From NCBI RefSeq assembly GCF_001429395.1, contig NZ_LMJT01000014.1, positions 1 through 64,000 on the forward strand: DNA of 64,000 nt, written 5' to 3'. Positions 42,189-50,372 of the stretch are shown here, in pieces. Numbering within the stretch: position 1 is the first letter of the stretch; the number at the start of each line of letters is the position of its first letter. Below the pieces are notes generated by a model. That model did no database searches. It saw only the letters and a list, made by a program, of their open reading frames with translations, and was not told the DNA's origin. Made by a program: the position numbers and the translations under genes. Origin of the DNA: Allobosea sp. Root381 (lineage in GTDB: Bacteria > Pseudomonadota > Alphaproteobacteria > Rhizobiales > Beijerinckiaceae).

Positions 42189-43138
42189 GCGGCTCCCGCG
42201 ATTTCGACCTGCGCATGGGTAGCGACATGGACGATGCCGTCCGGCGTCACCCAGCCGCGATACATGCCCTCGGTATTGTAAGGCGCGACGATCGCGCCAT
42301 CCGCGCCGATCGCGACCAGCCCGGCGCCGATCTTGTGCTCGGAGAGCTCCGCCAGGACCGCAGCGCTCGCCGCATCCAGCGCGAGGTCCTTATAGGCGAT
42401 CAGCGACGCTATCTCGTGGCCGACGCAGTAGCGGATGAAGTATTCGCCTTTGCCGGTGCCGGAGACGGCGCAGCGCCCGTCCCGGGCATAGGTGCCGGCG
42501 CCGATGATCGGCGAGTCGCCGACGCGGCCGACGGGCTTGTTGGTATAGCCGCCGGTCGAGGTCGCGGCCGCGAGATGGCCTTGGCGGTCGAGGGCGACGG
42601 CGCCGACCGTCCCGTGCTTCTCGGCTTCGCTCGCCTCTGTCGCAGTGCCGACCAGTTCCCGAATCTTCATCGAGGCTAGGCTCTTGCGCCGGCGTTCGGT
42701 CGAGAAATACGCGTTCTCGACCATGTCCAGCCCTTCCTGAGCGGCGAAGGCGTCGCCGGCAGCGCCCGCCAGCAGCAGCGGATCGCCGCGCCGCATCAGG
42801 GCCTTGGCGGCGCTGACCGGGTTGCGGATGCGCCTGACACCGGCGAGCGCGCCCGCAGCCAGCGTCGCCCCGTCCATGATCGAGGCGTCGAGCTCGTGCT
42901 CGCCCTCGCTGTTGAAGGCGGCGCCATGCCCGGCGTTGAAATGGGGCGAATCCTCCATCACCCGCACTGCGGCCTCGACGGCATCGACTGCGCTGCCGCC
43001 CTTGGCCAGGATCGCCCAGCCGGCCCGCAGAGAGGCGGCCAGCGCCGCGCGCGCCTCGGTCCATTCGGCCTCGGACAGCTCGGACAGGGGCAGCGTGCCG
43101 CAGCCGCCATGGATGGCAAGGGCGATGGTGTCTGTCAT
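42185..43138 (-). CDS. Isoaspartyl peptidase/L-asparaginase (Ntn-hydrolase, IaaA type)
   Basis: The protein has 317 residues starting MTDTIALAIHGGCGTLP. Autocatalytic cleavage would expose the nucleophile Thr177 in KHGTVGAVALD. GRVGDSPIIGAGTYA and the SGTGKGEYFIRY oxyanion region are typical of plant-type asparaginases. It hydrolyses beta-aspartyl dipeptides or asparagine. It is 59 bp downstream of the family 5 binding protein gene, separated by a GC-rich hairpin, and ATGA-coupled to the PanE-like gene. Likely acts on the compound imported by the peptide-type ABC system. Confidence 0.92.
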   Translation of the reverse strand: MTDTIALAIHGGCGTLPLSELSEAEWTEARAALAASLRAGWAILAKGGSAVDAVEAAVRVMEDSPHFNAGHGAAFNSEGEHELDASIMDGATLAAGALAGVRRIRNPVSAAKALMRRGDPLLLAGAAGDAFAAQEGLDMVENAYFSTERRRKSLASMKIRELVGTATEASEAEKHGTVGAVALDRQGHLAAATSTGGYTNKPVGRVGDSPIIGAGTYARDGRCAVSGTGKGEYFIRYCVGHEIASLIAYKDLALDAASAAVLAELSEHKIGAGLVAIGADGAIVAPYNTEGMYRGWVTPDGIVHVATHAQVEIAGAA

Positions 43139-43162
43139 CAAACGAAGGAACCTCGACGGAAA

Positions 43163-43184
43163 CCCCTCCCCTTGTGGGGAGGGG
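43163..43184. other. GC-rich intergenic hairpin within operon
   Basis: Perfect 9-bp stem (CCCCTCCCC at 43163-43171, GGGGAGGGG at 43176-43184) around TTGT. No T-run. Placed directly after the binding-protein gene; such hairpins commonly stabilise the binding-protein mRNA or reduce expression of downstream genes. Confidence 0.6.
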
Positions 43185-43197
43185 ATGCGGCTGCGCG

Positions 43198-44790
43198 TTA
43201 CTTCTTGACCGGCTTGATGTCCATCGCCAGCGTGTCCTCGTCGATGCGCGGCGCGATCGTCACCTTGTCCTTCTGCATCGCCCAGGCCGAGCCGACGGCG
43301 ACGATCGGCAGGCGCGGCCGGTCCTTCGCGACGATGGCGTTGGCCTGCGAAAGCAAGTCGTTCCGCTTGGCCTCGTCGAGTTCCACGGCGGCATCCTCGA
43401 TCAGCTTGTCGAGCGCCTCGTTCTTGTAGCCGAGCACGTTGAAGGCGCCGAGCTTCTTGGCCGGGTCGTTGGAGTGGACGACAGAGGACAACGTGTAGTT
43501 GGCCTCGCCGGTCAGCGTGCCCCAGCCGGACATCGCCAGCGAAAACTCGGCGCGGCTGCGGGCCGGGAAGAACACGGCCGCCGTTTGCGCATTGGCGGTC
43601 ACCTCCAGCCCGATCCGCGCCAGCATCTGGGCGATCGACGTGCCGACCTGCCGGTCGCCCGGCAGGCGGTCGTTGGTGAAGGAGAAGGTCGCCTTGAAGC
43701 CGTTCGGATAGCCGGCCTCCTCCAGCAGTTTCTTGGCCCGCGCGATGTCGACCTTGATCGGCGGCAGGCTCTTGTTGAAGCCGGCGATGGTCTCGGTGAC
43801 GAGCTGGTTCACCGGCGCGCCGAGGCCTTCCATCGCGATCTCGACCAGAGCCGGCCTGTCGATGGCGATGTCGATTGCCTCGCGCACCCGCGGGTCCTGC
43901 AGCGGGTTCTTCGGCAGCGGCAGGCCGTCCTTGCCCGTGACCTGAGGGGACTTGTCGCGCAGGTCGAGCTCCATGTTGAAGACATAGACCGTGTCGACCG
44001 TGGAAACCGCGAGCTTCGGATCGCGCTTCAGCGTCGCGACGTCGGAGGCCGGCGCGCGCACGATGATGTCGACCTGGCCCGCCTTGAGCTGGGCGACGCG
44101 CGCGGCATCGTTGGGGAGTTCCTTGCGCACGACCCTGGCCCAGGGCTCCTTGGGGCCCCAATAGTCGTCGAAGCGCTCGAGCACGAGCTGGTCCTTCGGC
44201 GTCCAGGAGACGAACTTGTAGGGTCCGGTGCCGATCGCCGCCTTGCCCGAGTTGAAGGTCTCGTTGGCATTGTCCTTGGTCAGGCCGGCAGCGGCCTTGG
44301 CCGAGACGATGAACAGGCGGATGAAGTCGTTCGGCAGGTTCGGCGCCGGGCCGTCGGTGACGATCTGGACCGTCAGCGGGTCGACGATCTTCACCTCCTT
44401 GACGCGGCGGATATAGATCGTCGTCGGGTTGGGTCCGGACACGACCGGGACGCGCTCGATCGAGAACTTGACGTCCTCGGCGGTGAAGTCCGAGCCGTCA
44501 TGGAATTTCACGCCCGGCCGCAGCTTGAACTCCCAGACATCTGGCGCGATCGCCTTCCAGCTTGTGGCCAGCCTGGGCTCGATCTGCAGCTTGTCGCCGG
44601 ACCAGGTCAGCGTGTCGAAGACATGCTTCAGCGCCTCGGCATGTGTGCCGGTGGCGGTGAAATGCGGGTCGATCGAATCCGGCCCGGCGCGGACCCCGAT
44701 GGTCAGGTTCTGGGCCAGGGCCGTCGAGGAGACGGAGGCGCCGAGCAGCAGGGCGAGGGCAAGCGGGCGGAGTGCGAGGGACAATGTCAT
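43198..44790 (-). CDS. ABC transporter substrate-binding protein, family 5 (peptide/nickel type)
   Basis: AAGGAG precedes ATG at 44790. The protein has 530 residues with a signal peptide ending near ALA-QN (about residue 26). The mature part opens LTIGVRAGPDSIDPHFTATG, then WEFKLRPGVKFHDGSDFTAE, the family signature, and FDDYWGPKEPWARV. Family 5 proteins bind oligopeptides, dipeptides, opines, nickel chelates and related compounds. Matching permeases and a fused ATPase lie on the opposite strand at 46578-50267. First gene of the minus-strand arm. The ligand is probably an amide, peptide or opine-like compound given the neighbouring amidases. Confidence 0.92.
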   Translation of the reverse strand: MTLSLALRPLALALLLGASVSSTALAQNLTIGVRAGPDSIDPHFTATGTHAEALKHVFDTLTWSGDKLQIEPRLATSWKAIAPDVWEFKLRPGVKFHDGSDFTAEDVKFSIERVPVVSGPNPTTIYIRRVKEVKIVDPLTVQIVTDGPAPNLPNDFIRLFIVSAKAAAGLTKDNANETFNSGKAAIGTGPYKFVSWTPKDQLVLERFDDYWGPKEPWARVVRKELPNDAARVAQLKAGQVDIIVRAPASDVATLKRDPKLAVSTVDTVYVFNMELDLRDKSPQVTGKDGLPLPKNPLQDPRVREAIDIAIDRPALVEIAMEGLGAPVNQLVTETIAGFNKSLPPIKVDIARAKKLLEEAGYPNGFKATFSFTNDRLPGDRQVGTSIAQMLARIGLEVTANAQTAAVFFPARSRAEFSLAMSGWGTLTGEANYTLSSVVHSNDPAKKLGAFNVLGYKNEALDKLIEDAAVELDEAKRNDLLSQANAIVAKDRPRLPIVAVGSAWAMQKDKVTIAPRIDEDTLAMDIKPVKK

Positions 44791-44977
44791 GGTCGGGCTC
44801 CTTGAGGTCTTCGGTGGCGCAGCGGCGATGCCGGAGCGTCCGGCATGATGGCGGATCGGGACGCGGAAGAAATTCTGTTGCTGCAGGCCTCGCAAGGACG
44901 GCGTGCCATGGCCTGCGGGCGCGTTGGAAAGAAGGTTCTGCTCCTCCGGGCTAGGTATCGTGACCCTTCGTCGCGGC

Positions 44978-45520
44978 TTATTCCTGGCCGTCGAGGTCGG
45001 TCGGCCAGGCTGGGGAGGCGATGACGAGCTTGTCCATCAATTCGCAGAGCTGGCGCTGCTCGCCTTCGGTCAGGGCCGACAGCATCGCCTTCTGCTGCCG
45101 CAGCATCAGCGGCAGCGTCTCGTCGAAGATCGCCCGGCCCGGCGCCGTCAGGTACAGGACGAAGCTGCGCAGGTCGCCGCGGTCGGTCTCGCGCCGGAGC
45201 AGCCGGCGCTGCAGCAGCCGCTGGATCGCGCGGCTGAGCGTGTTCTTGGGCAGGCCCGAGGAGGCGACGATGTTCTTTGCGGCGACCCCGTCCTTGAGGC
45301 CGACCGCATAGAGCGCGACGAATTCCGGGCGGACGAGGCCGTAGCGGGTCTCGATCCAGCGATAGACCGGGTCGTTGAAGCGGAAGGCCACGAAATTCAG
45401 GCGGAAGGAAAGCCAGCAGGGATTGTCCCAGAGCTTGGTGACGGTCAGCGGATCGAGCTCGCGGAGCGCCTGTTCGCGTTCCCGGCCGACATGCGAAAGG
45501 GCCGTCGGAGCGTGTTGCAT
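44978..45520 (-). CDS. MarR-family transcriptional regulator
   Basis: The ATG at 45520 has AGGAGGG eight bases upstream. The product has 180 residues with a winged helix-turn-helix at about residues 80-145 (VAAKNIVASSGLPKNTLSRA, then IQRLLQRRLLRRETDRGDLR) and helical dimerisation ends. A perfect palindrome at 45546-45559 lies 26 bp before its start, so it probably autoregulates and controls the divergent creatininase operon. Its stop is 187 bp upstream of the binding-protein gene on the same strand. MarR proteins usually sense small phenolic or carboxylic ligands; the effector is unknown. Confidence 0.9.
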   Translation of the reverse strand: MQHAPTALSHVGREREQALRELDPLTVTKLWDNPCWLSFRLNFVAFRFNDPVYRWIETRYGLVRPEFVALYAVGLKDGVAAKNIVASSGLPKNTLSRAIQRLLQRRLLRRETDRGDLRSFVLYLTAPGRAIFDETLPLMLRQQKAMLSALTEGEQRQLCELMDKLVIASPAWPTDLDGQE

Positions 45521-45545
45521 GCCCAAGCCCTCCTGCTTCCGATTG

Positions 45546-45559
45546 GTTCCAAATGGAAC
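45546..45559. promoter_or_regulatory. Perfect palindrome beside the MarR gene, putative operator
   Basis: GTTCCAAATGGAAC is a fully symmetrical 14-bp site (6-bp arms, AA centre) located between the divergent MarR and creatininase genes. MarR dimers bind such sites. A TTGACT hexamer on the minus strand lies 20 bp further upstream and would place the palindrome in the -10 region. Confidence 0.6.
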
Positions 45560-45724
45560 TTGACGCTGCTGTTTGCCAGAGTCAAGCTTGTCGGAATGGA
45601 GGATGCTGGAGCATTGGCGGCCCGGCAAACCGTTTCTCCGGCGCTGGCGCCGCGAGACACGCGAAACCGGGCTCGGCATTGCTGCCCTTCGAATGCCGAT
45701 TGACTTGAAAGCAAGGATCGGGCC

Positions 45725-46426
45725 GTGCGTATCGCCGAGATGAACTGGATGCAGGTCGAGGCCCAGGCGAAGCGCGATGACCGCTGCGTGCTGCCGTTGG
45801 GCTGCGTCGAGCAGCATGCCTATCTCAGCCTCGCGACCGACGCGATCCTGGCCGAGAAGGTCGCCAACGACGCGGCCGAGCCGCTCGAAATCCCCGTCTT
45901 TCCCGTTCTGGCCTATGGCATGACGCCGGGCTTCGCCGCCTATCCCGGCACGGTCTCGCTGCGCATGAGCACCTATGTCGCGGTGATCGAGGACATGCTC
46001 GAGGCGTTCTACCGCTCAGGCTTCCGCCGCATCGTGCTGGTCAACGGCCATGGCGGCAATGCGCCGGTTATGACCCTGGCGACCGAATGGATGGGCAAGC
46101 GGAGCGATGCCAGCGTGCGTCTGCACAACTGGTGGGCCGGGCCGCGCTTCCAGGCGGCGGTTCAGGCGGTCGATCCGGCGGCCTCGCACGCCTCCTGGAT
46201 GGAGAACTTCCCCTGGACGCGACTGGAAGGCGTCGCCATGCCGGATGGGGTCAAGCCGCCGCTGGATGTCGCCCGCTACCAGGCCGCCGCGCCCGCCCGC
46301 AAGCGCGAGATCCTCGGCGACGGCAATTTCCACGGTCGTTACCAGCGCACCGACAGCGAGATGCTCGGCCTCTGGCAGGTCGGCGTCGAGGAGACGCGGG
46401 CGGCGATGACGGAGAACTGGCCGTGA
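45725..46426 (+). CDS. Creatininase-family amidohydrolase
   Basis: GTG start; 233 residues. The metal-binding motifs of the creatininase fold are present: LPLGCVEQHAYLSLATDA (Glu and His), FRRIVLVNGHGGNAPVM (His) and the C-terminal GDGNFHGRYQRTDSE with the bridging Glu/His. The family includes creatinine amidohydrolase, FAPy deformylase and MftE-type peptidases. It is the first gene of the plus-strand arm that continues with the peptide-type permeases, so it probably opens or cleaves the imported cyclic amide or peptide. Exact substrate unknown. Confidence 0.88.
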   Translation: MRIAEMNWMQVEAQAKRDDRCVLPLGCVEQHAYLSLATDAILAEKVANDAAEPLEIPVFPVLAYGMTPGFAAYPGTVSLRMSTYVAVIEDMLEAFYRSGFRRIVLVNGHGGNAPVMTLATEWMGKRSDASVRLHNWWAGPRFQAAVQAVDPAASHASWMENFPWTRLEGVAMPDGVKPPLDVARYQAAAPARKREILGDGNFHGRYQRTDSEMLGLWQVGVEETRAAMTENWP

Positions 46427-46447
46427 CGCGGCCACCCTCCCTCAGCC

Positions 46448-46552
46448 CTCATCCCGAGAAGCCACGTCAGCGGCCTCTCGAAGGATGTTCCAGCGCGGTC
46501 CGGATCATCCTTCGAGAGGCGCCCGCGGCGCTCCTCGGGAGGAAGGCTGCGA
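46448..46552. repeat. Intergenic palindrome, type C
   Basis: The element reads TCATCCCGAGAAG, inner arms TCTCGAAGGATG and CATCCTTCGAGAGG, and ends CTCGGGAGGA, about 105 bp. It lies between creatininase and the first permease. Similar to dispersed alphaproteobacterial intergenic palindromes; only one copy in the window. Confidence 0.75.
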
Positions 46553-46577
46553 GAGGCGGCTTGTTGTTCTCGCCACC

Positions 46578-47552
46578 ATGCTAGGCCACGTCCTCATCCG
46601 GTTGCTTCAGGCGCTCGTCGTCATGCTCGTCATGTCGGCGCTGGTCTTCATCGGCGTCTATGCCATCGGCAACCCGATCGACGTGCTGATCGGCCCCGAT
46701 GTCAGCCAGGACATCCGGCTCGATACCATCGCGCGCTACGGGCTCGACCAGCCGCTCTGGCGCCAGTATCTCACCTTTCTCGGCCGCATCCTGCACGGCG
46801 ATTTCGGCCGCTCCTTCGTCTTCGGCATGCCGGTGCTGGAGCTGATCCTGTCGCGGCTGCCGGCGACGCTGGAACTAACGCTCGCAGCCGTATGTGGTGC
46901 GGCGCTGATCGGCATCCCCGCCGGAATCTACGCCGGCTACCGGCCGGACGGCCTCGCGGCCAAGGCGATCATGACGATCTCGATCCTCGGCTTCTCGGTG
47001 CCGACCTTCTGGATCGGGCTCGTGCTGATCATCGCCTTCGCGGTCGAGTTGCAATGGCTGCCGGCCGGCGGTCGCGGCGAGACGGTCGCCATCTTGAGCG
47101 TCGAATGGAGCTTCCTCACCTTGAACGGCGTCAGCCACCTGCTGCTGCCGGCGGCGAACCTCGCCTTCTTCAAGCTGGCCTTGATGACGCGGCTGGCGCG
47201 CGCCGGCACCCGCGAGGCGATGCTCTCCGACACGGTCAAGTTCGCCCGCGCCGCCGGGCTCTCGGAATGGACGGTGCTGCGCCGGCACGTGCTACGGCTG
47301 ATCGCGATCCCGCTCGTCACCGTGTTCGGGCTCGAATTCGCCTCGACGCTGGCGTTTGCCGTCGTCACCGAGACGATCTTCTCCTGGCCAGGCATCGGCA
47401 AGTTGATCATCGACTCGATCACCTCGCTCGATCGGCCGGTGATGGTCGCCTATCTCATGCTGGTCTCCTTCGTCTTCATCATGATCAACTTCCTGGTCGA
47501 TCTCGCCTATGTCGGGCTCGATCCGCGGCTGCGCCGGGCGGGTTCGCGATGA
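46578..47552 (+). CDS. ABC transporter permease, DppB/OppB type
   Basis: The ATG at 46578 gives 324 residues (longer frames run into the repeat). It has six membrane segments beginning LIRLLQALVVMLVMSALVFI. The N-terminal GLDQPLWRQYLTFLGRILHGD and DFGRSFVFGMPV loop and the ILGFSVPTFWIGLVLIIAFA segment are standard for the family. The EAA loop is in ARAAGLSEWTVLRRHVLRLI. Its partner permease follows with ATGA overlap. It works with the family 5 binding protein at 43198 and the fused ATPase at 48561. Confidence 0.93.
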   Translation: MLGHVLIRLLQALVVMLVMSALVFIGVYAIGNPIDVLIGPDVSQDIRLDTIARYGLDQPLWRQYLTFLGRILHGDFGRSFVFGMPVLELILSRLPATLELTLAAVCGAALIGIPAGIYAGYRPDGLAAKAIMTISILGFSVPTFWIGLVLIIAFAVELQWLPAGGRGETVAILSVEWSFLTLNGVSHLLLPAANLAFFKLALMTRLARAGTREAMLSDTVKFARAAGLSEWTVLRRHVLRLIAIPLVTVFGLEFASTLAFAVVTETIFSWPGIGKLIIDSITSLDRPVMVAYLMLVSFVFIMINFLVDLAYVGLDPRLRRAGSR

Positions 47553-48445
47553 GCCAGGCCTCGCTCGCCAAAGAGATTTCGCCCATCGCCCGTTTCTGGG
47601 CCGAGTTCCGCGAGAGCAAGGTCGCGGTTGCGGCGCTGGTCGTCGTCGTGCTGATGCTCGGCGTCGCGATCTTCGCGCCGCTGGTCGCGCCGCAGAACCC
47701 CTACGACCTCGCCAACCTCGTCCTCACTGACGCCCGCCGCCCGCCGGGCTATGTCGGCTTCGGCGGCTACACCCATATCCTCGGCACCGATGCGCAGGGG
47801 CGGGACTTGTTCTCGGCCATCCTCTACGGCCTGCGCATCTCGCTGCAGATGGGGCTGATCGCCGGCTCGCTGGCCTTTATCGTCGGCGTCACGCTCGGCA
47901 TCGGGGCGGCCTATCTCGGCGGCAGGCGCGAGGCCTTCATCATGCGCGTCATCGACCTGCAGCTCGCCTTCCCGGCGATCCTGCTGGCGCTCGTGCTGTC
48001 CGCTCTGCTGGGGCAGGGCAAAACCCAGCTCATCGCCGCGCTTGCCGCCGCGCAATACGCCTACTTCGCCCGCACTGCCCATGGCGCCGCTTCGGCCGAA
48101 CGCGGCAAGGACTATGTCGAGGCGGTGCTCTCGACGCCGCTGCCGGGCTGGCGCGTCGTGTTGAAGCATATCTTCCCGAACTGCCTGCCGCCTCTGATCG
48201 TGGTCGCGACGGTGCAGGTGGCGAACGCGATTGCTCTGGAGGCGACGCTCTCCTTCCTCGGCGTCGGCCTGCCCGTTACAGAGCCCTCGCTCGGCATGCT
48301 GATCTCGAACGGCTTCCAGTACATGCTGTCAGGCCGCTACTGGATCTCGATCTATCCCGGCATCGCGCTGATCCTGCTCATCGTCGCCATCAACCTCGTC
48401 GGCGACCGCATCCGCGACCAGGTCAATCCGAGGCTGAAGCGATGA
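47549..48445 (+). CDS. ABC transporter permease, DppC/OppC type
   Basis: The protein has 298 residues, overlapping the upstream permease by ATGA. The N-terminal OppC_N segment has FRESKVAVAALVVVVLMLGV and LVAPQNPYDLANL. The HILGTDAQGRDLFSAILYGL loop is diagnostic of DppC. Five or six membrane segments are present, with an EAA loop at YVEAVLSTPLPGWRVVLKHI. Forms the membrane heterodimer with the upstream DppB-type protein. Confidence 0.93.
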   Translation: MSQASLAKEISPIARFWAEFRESKVAVAALVVVVLMLGVAIFAPLVAPQNPYDLANLVLTDARRPPGYVGFGGYTHILGTDAQGRDLFSAILYGLRISLQMGLIAGSLAFIVGVTLGIGAAYLGGRREAFIMRVIDLQLAFPAILLALVLSALLGQGKTQLIAALAAAQYAYFARTAHGAASAERGKDYVEAVLSTPLPGWRVVLKHIFPNCLPPLIVVATVQVANAIALEATLSFLGVGLPVTEPSLGMLISNGFQYMLSGRYWISIYPGIALILLIVAINLVGDRIRDQVNPRLKR

Positions 48446-48457
48446 GCCGCGCTCTTC

Positions 48458-48543
48458 GTCATCGCGAGCGTAGCAAAGCAATCCAGGGGCCGTCGAGCGA
48501 GCCCCACTGGATTGCTTCGTCGGCTGCGCCTCCTCGCAATGAC
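48458..48543. repeat. Dispersed intergenic palindrome, type A, copy 3
   Basis: The element starts GTCATCGCGAGCG and ends CTCGCAATGAC, with GCAATCCAGG and TGGATTGCTTC arms. It lies between the DppC-type and fused ATPase genes, inside an apparent operon, so it could form a hairpin in the message. Confidence 0.9.
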
Positions 48544-48560
48544 GGCGGAGGAGCGGCCTG

Positions 48561-50267
48561 ATGACCGACGCGCCCCTCCTCGAGGTCACCGATCTCGCTA
48601 CCCATTTCGAAACCCGCGCCGGCGTGGTGAAGGCCGTCGACGGCGTCTCCTTCAGCCTCGCCCGCGGCGAGGTGATGGGCCTCGTCGGCGAATCCGGCTC
48701 CGGAAAGAGCATCACCGGCTTCTCGATCATCGGGCTGATCGATCCGCCGGGGCGCATCGTTTCCGGCTCCGTCAGGCTGGAGGGCCGCGAGCTCGTTGGG
48801 CTGCCCGCGGCGGAGCTGCGCGCCATCCGCGGCAAGGCGATCTCGATGGTCTTCCAGGACCCGATGATGACGCTGAACCCGATGCTGACCATCGGCGCGC
48901 AGATCGGGCTGTCGCTGGAGGCGCATGAGAAGGTCTCGGGTGCCGAAAAGCGCAGGCGCGCCATCGCGGCGCTCGCTCAGGTCCGCATTCCCGAGCCCGA
49001 CAGCAAGATCGACTTCTACCCGCACCAGTTCTCCGGAGGCATGCGCCAGCGCGTCGCCATCGCGATCGCGCTGCTGCACCGGCCGAAGCTGATCATCTGC
49101 GACGAGCCGACGACCGCGCTCGACGTCTCGATCCAGGCCGAGATCCTGGCCGAGATGAAGGAGCTGGTGGCGGAGCTCGGCACCGCCCTGATCTGGATCA
49201 GCCACGACCTCGCGACCGTCGCCTCGATCGCCGACCATGTCTGCGTCATGCGCCACGGCAAACTGGTCGAGACCGGCCCGGTGCTACAGGTCCTGACCCG
49301 TCCTCAGCATTCCTACACGCAGGCCCTGCTCGACGCGCTGCCCTCCCGCGCGAAGCCCGGCACGCTGCTGGCGCGCGGCGCCGGAACCGATGCCGCGCCG
49401 CCGCCGCGCCTTGCGCGCCGGCCGGAGCCGGCACGGGCGGGCGCCGGCGCCCACCATGTCGTGGTCGAGCATGTCGGTAAGCGCTTCCAGCACAAGGCCG
49501 GCGTCCTGCGCCTTCTGGTGCAGAAGGCCGGGCTCGCCCGTCCGCTGCCACTCGTCCAGGCGGTCGACGATGTCAGCCTGTCACTGGCGCGGGGCGAGGC
49601 GCTCGGCCTGGTCGGCGAATCCGGCAGCGGGAAATCCACGCTCGGCCGCATGGTCGCGGGCATCTATGCGCCCGACAGCGGCCAAGTCCGGCTCGACGGC
49701 GAGCCGGTGATGAGCGCGGGCGAGCGGCCACACAAGACGACGACGCGCATCCAAACCATCTTCCAGGACCCATTTGCTTCGCTCAATCCGCGCATGCGCA
49801 TAGGCGACGGCATCGCCGAGGGCCCGCTGGCGCATGGGCTGGTGACACGGGCGGAAGCCCCGGCCTATGTCGCGCAATGGCTCGCCGCCGTCGGGCTCGA
49901 CCCGACCTTCGCCGGCCGCTATCCGCACCAGTTTTCGGGCGGCCAGCGCCAGCGCGTGGCGATCGCCCGTGCGCTCGCCATGCAGCCCGATGTGGTGGTC
50001 TGCGACGAGCCGGTCGCCTCGCTCGACGTTTCGATCCAGGCGCAGATCATCAACCTGCTGATCCGGCTGCGGCAGGAACTCGGCCTGACGCTGCTCTTCA
50101 TCTCCCACGACCTCTCGGTGGTGCGCCATCTCTGCGACCGCGTCGCGATCATGCATCGCGGCCGCATCGTCGAGAGCGGCCTGGCCGGCGCGGTCTACGA
50201 CAATCCGAAGGACGCCTACACCAAGCGCCTGCTGGCGGCCGTGCCCGTGCTGCCGGTGGCCACCTGA
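48561..50267 (+). CDS. Fused dual ABC transporter ATP-binding protein (DppD-DppF type)
   Basis: The protein has 568 residues with two complete nucleotide-binding domains in tandem. Domain 1 has GESGSGKSITG, signature FSGGMRQRVAIAI, Walker B LIICDEPTTALDVS and ISHDLATVA. The oligopeptide-type C-terminal extension follows (LTRPQHSYTQALLDALPSRA). Domain 2 has GESGSGKSTLGR, signature FSGGQRQRVAIAR, VVCDEPVASLDVS and FISHDLSVVRHLC. An Ala/Arg/Pro-rich linker near residue 275 joins them. Powers the peptide-type transporter with the two permeases upstream; the fusion replaces the usual two genes. Confidence 0.94.
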   Translation: MTDAPLLEVTDLATHFETRAGVVKAVDGVSFSLARGEVMGLVGESGSGKSITGFSIIGLIDPPGRIVSGSVRLEGRELVGLPAAELRAIRGKAISMVFQDPMMTLNPMLTIGAQIGLSLEAHEKVSGAEKRRRAIAALAQVRIPEPDSKIDFYPHQFSGGMRQRVAIAIALLHRPKLIICDEPTTALDVSIQAEILAEMKELVAELGTALIWISHDLATVASIADHVCVMRHGKLVETGPVLQVLTRPQHSYTQALLDALPSRAKPGTLLARGAGTDAAPPPRLARRPEPARAGAGAHHVVVEHVGKRFQHKAGVLRLLVQKAGLARPLPLVQAVDDVSLSLARGEALGLVGESGSGKSTLGRMVAGIYAPDSGQVRLDGEPVMSAGERPHKTTTRIQTIFQDPFASLNPRMRIGDGIAEGPLAHGLVTRAEAPAYVAQWLAAVGLDPTFAGRYPHQFSGGQRQRVAIARALAMQPDVVVCDEPVASLDVSIQAQIINLLIRLRQELGLTLLFISHDLSVVRHLCDRVAIMHRGRIVESGLAGAVYDNPKDAYTKRLLAAVPVLPVAT

Positions 50268-50274
50268 CCCAGGC

Positions 50275-50350
50275 GTCATTCTCGGGCGAAGCGTAGCGCA
50301 GACCCGAGAAACTCCCGCCAGAGATGCTCGGGTCGAGCCCGAGCATGACG
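50275..50350. repeat. Intergenic palindrome, type B
   Basis: Reads GTCATTCTCGGGCGAAGCG, inner CCCGAG and CTCGGG arms, ending CCCGAGCATGAC. About 75 bp between the fused ATPase and the deacetylase gene. One copy in the window; related in style to types A and C. Confidence 0.8.
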
Positions 50351-50372
50351 CGAACCAAAGGAGCAACGCCCG

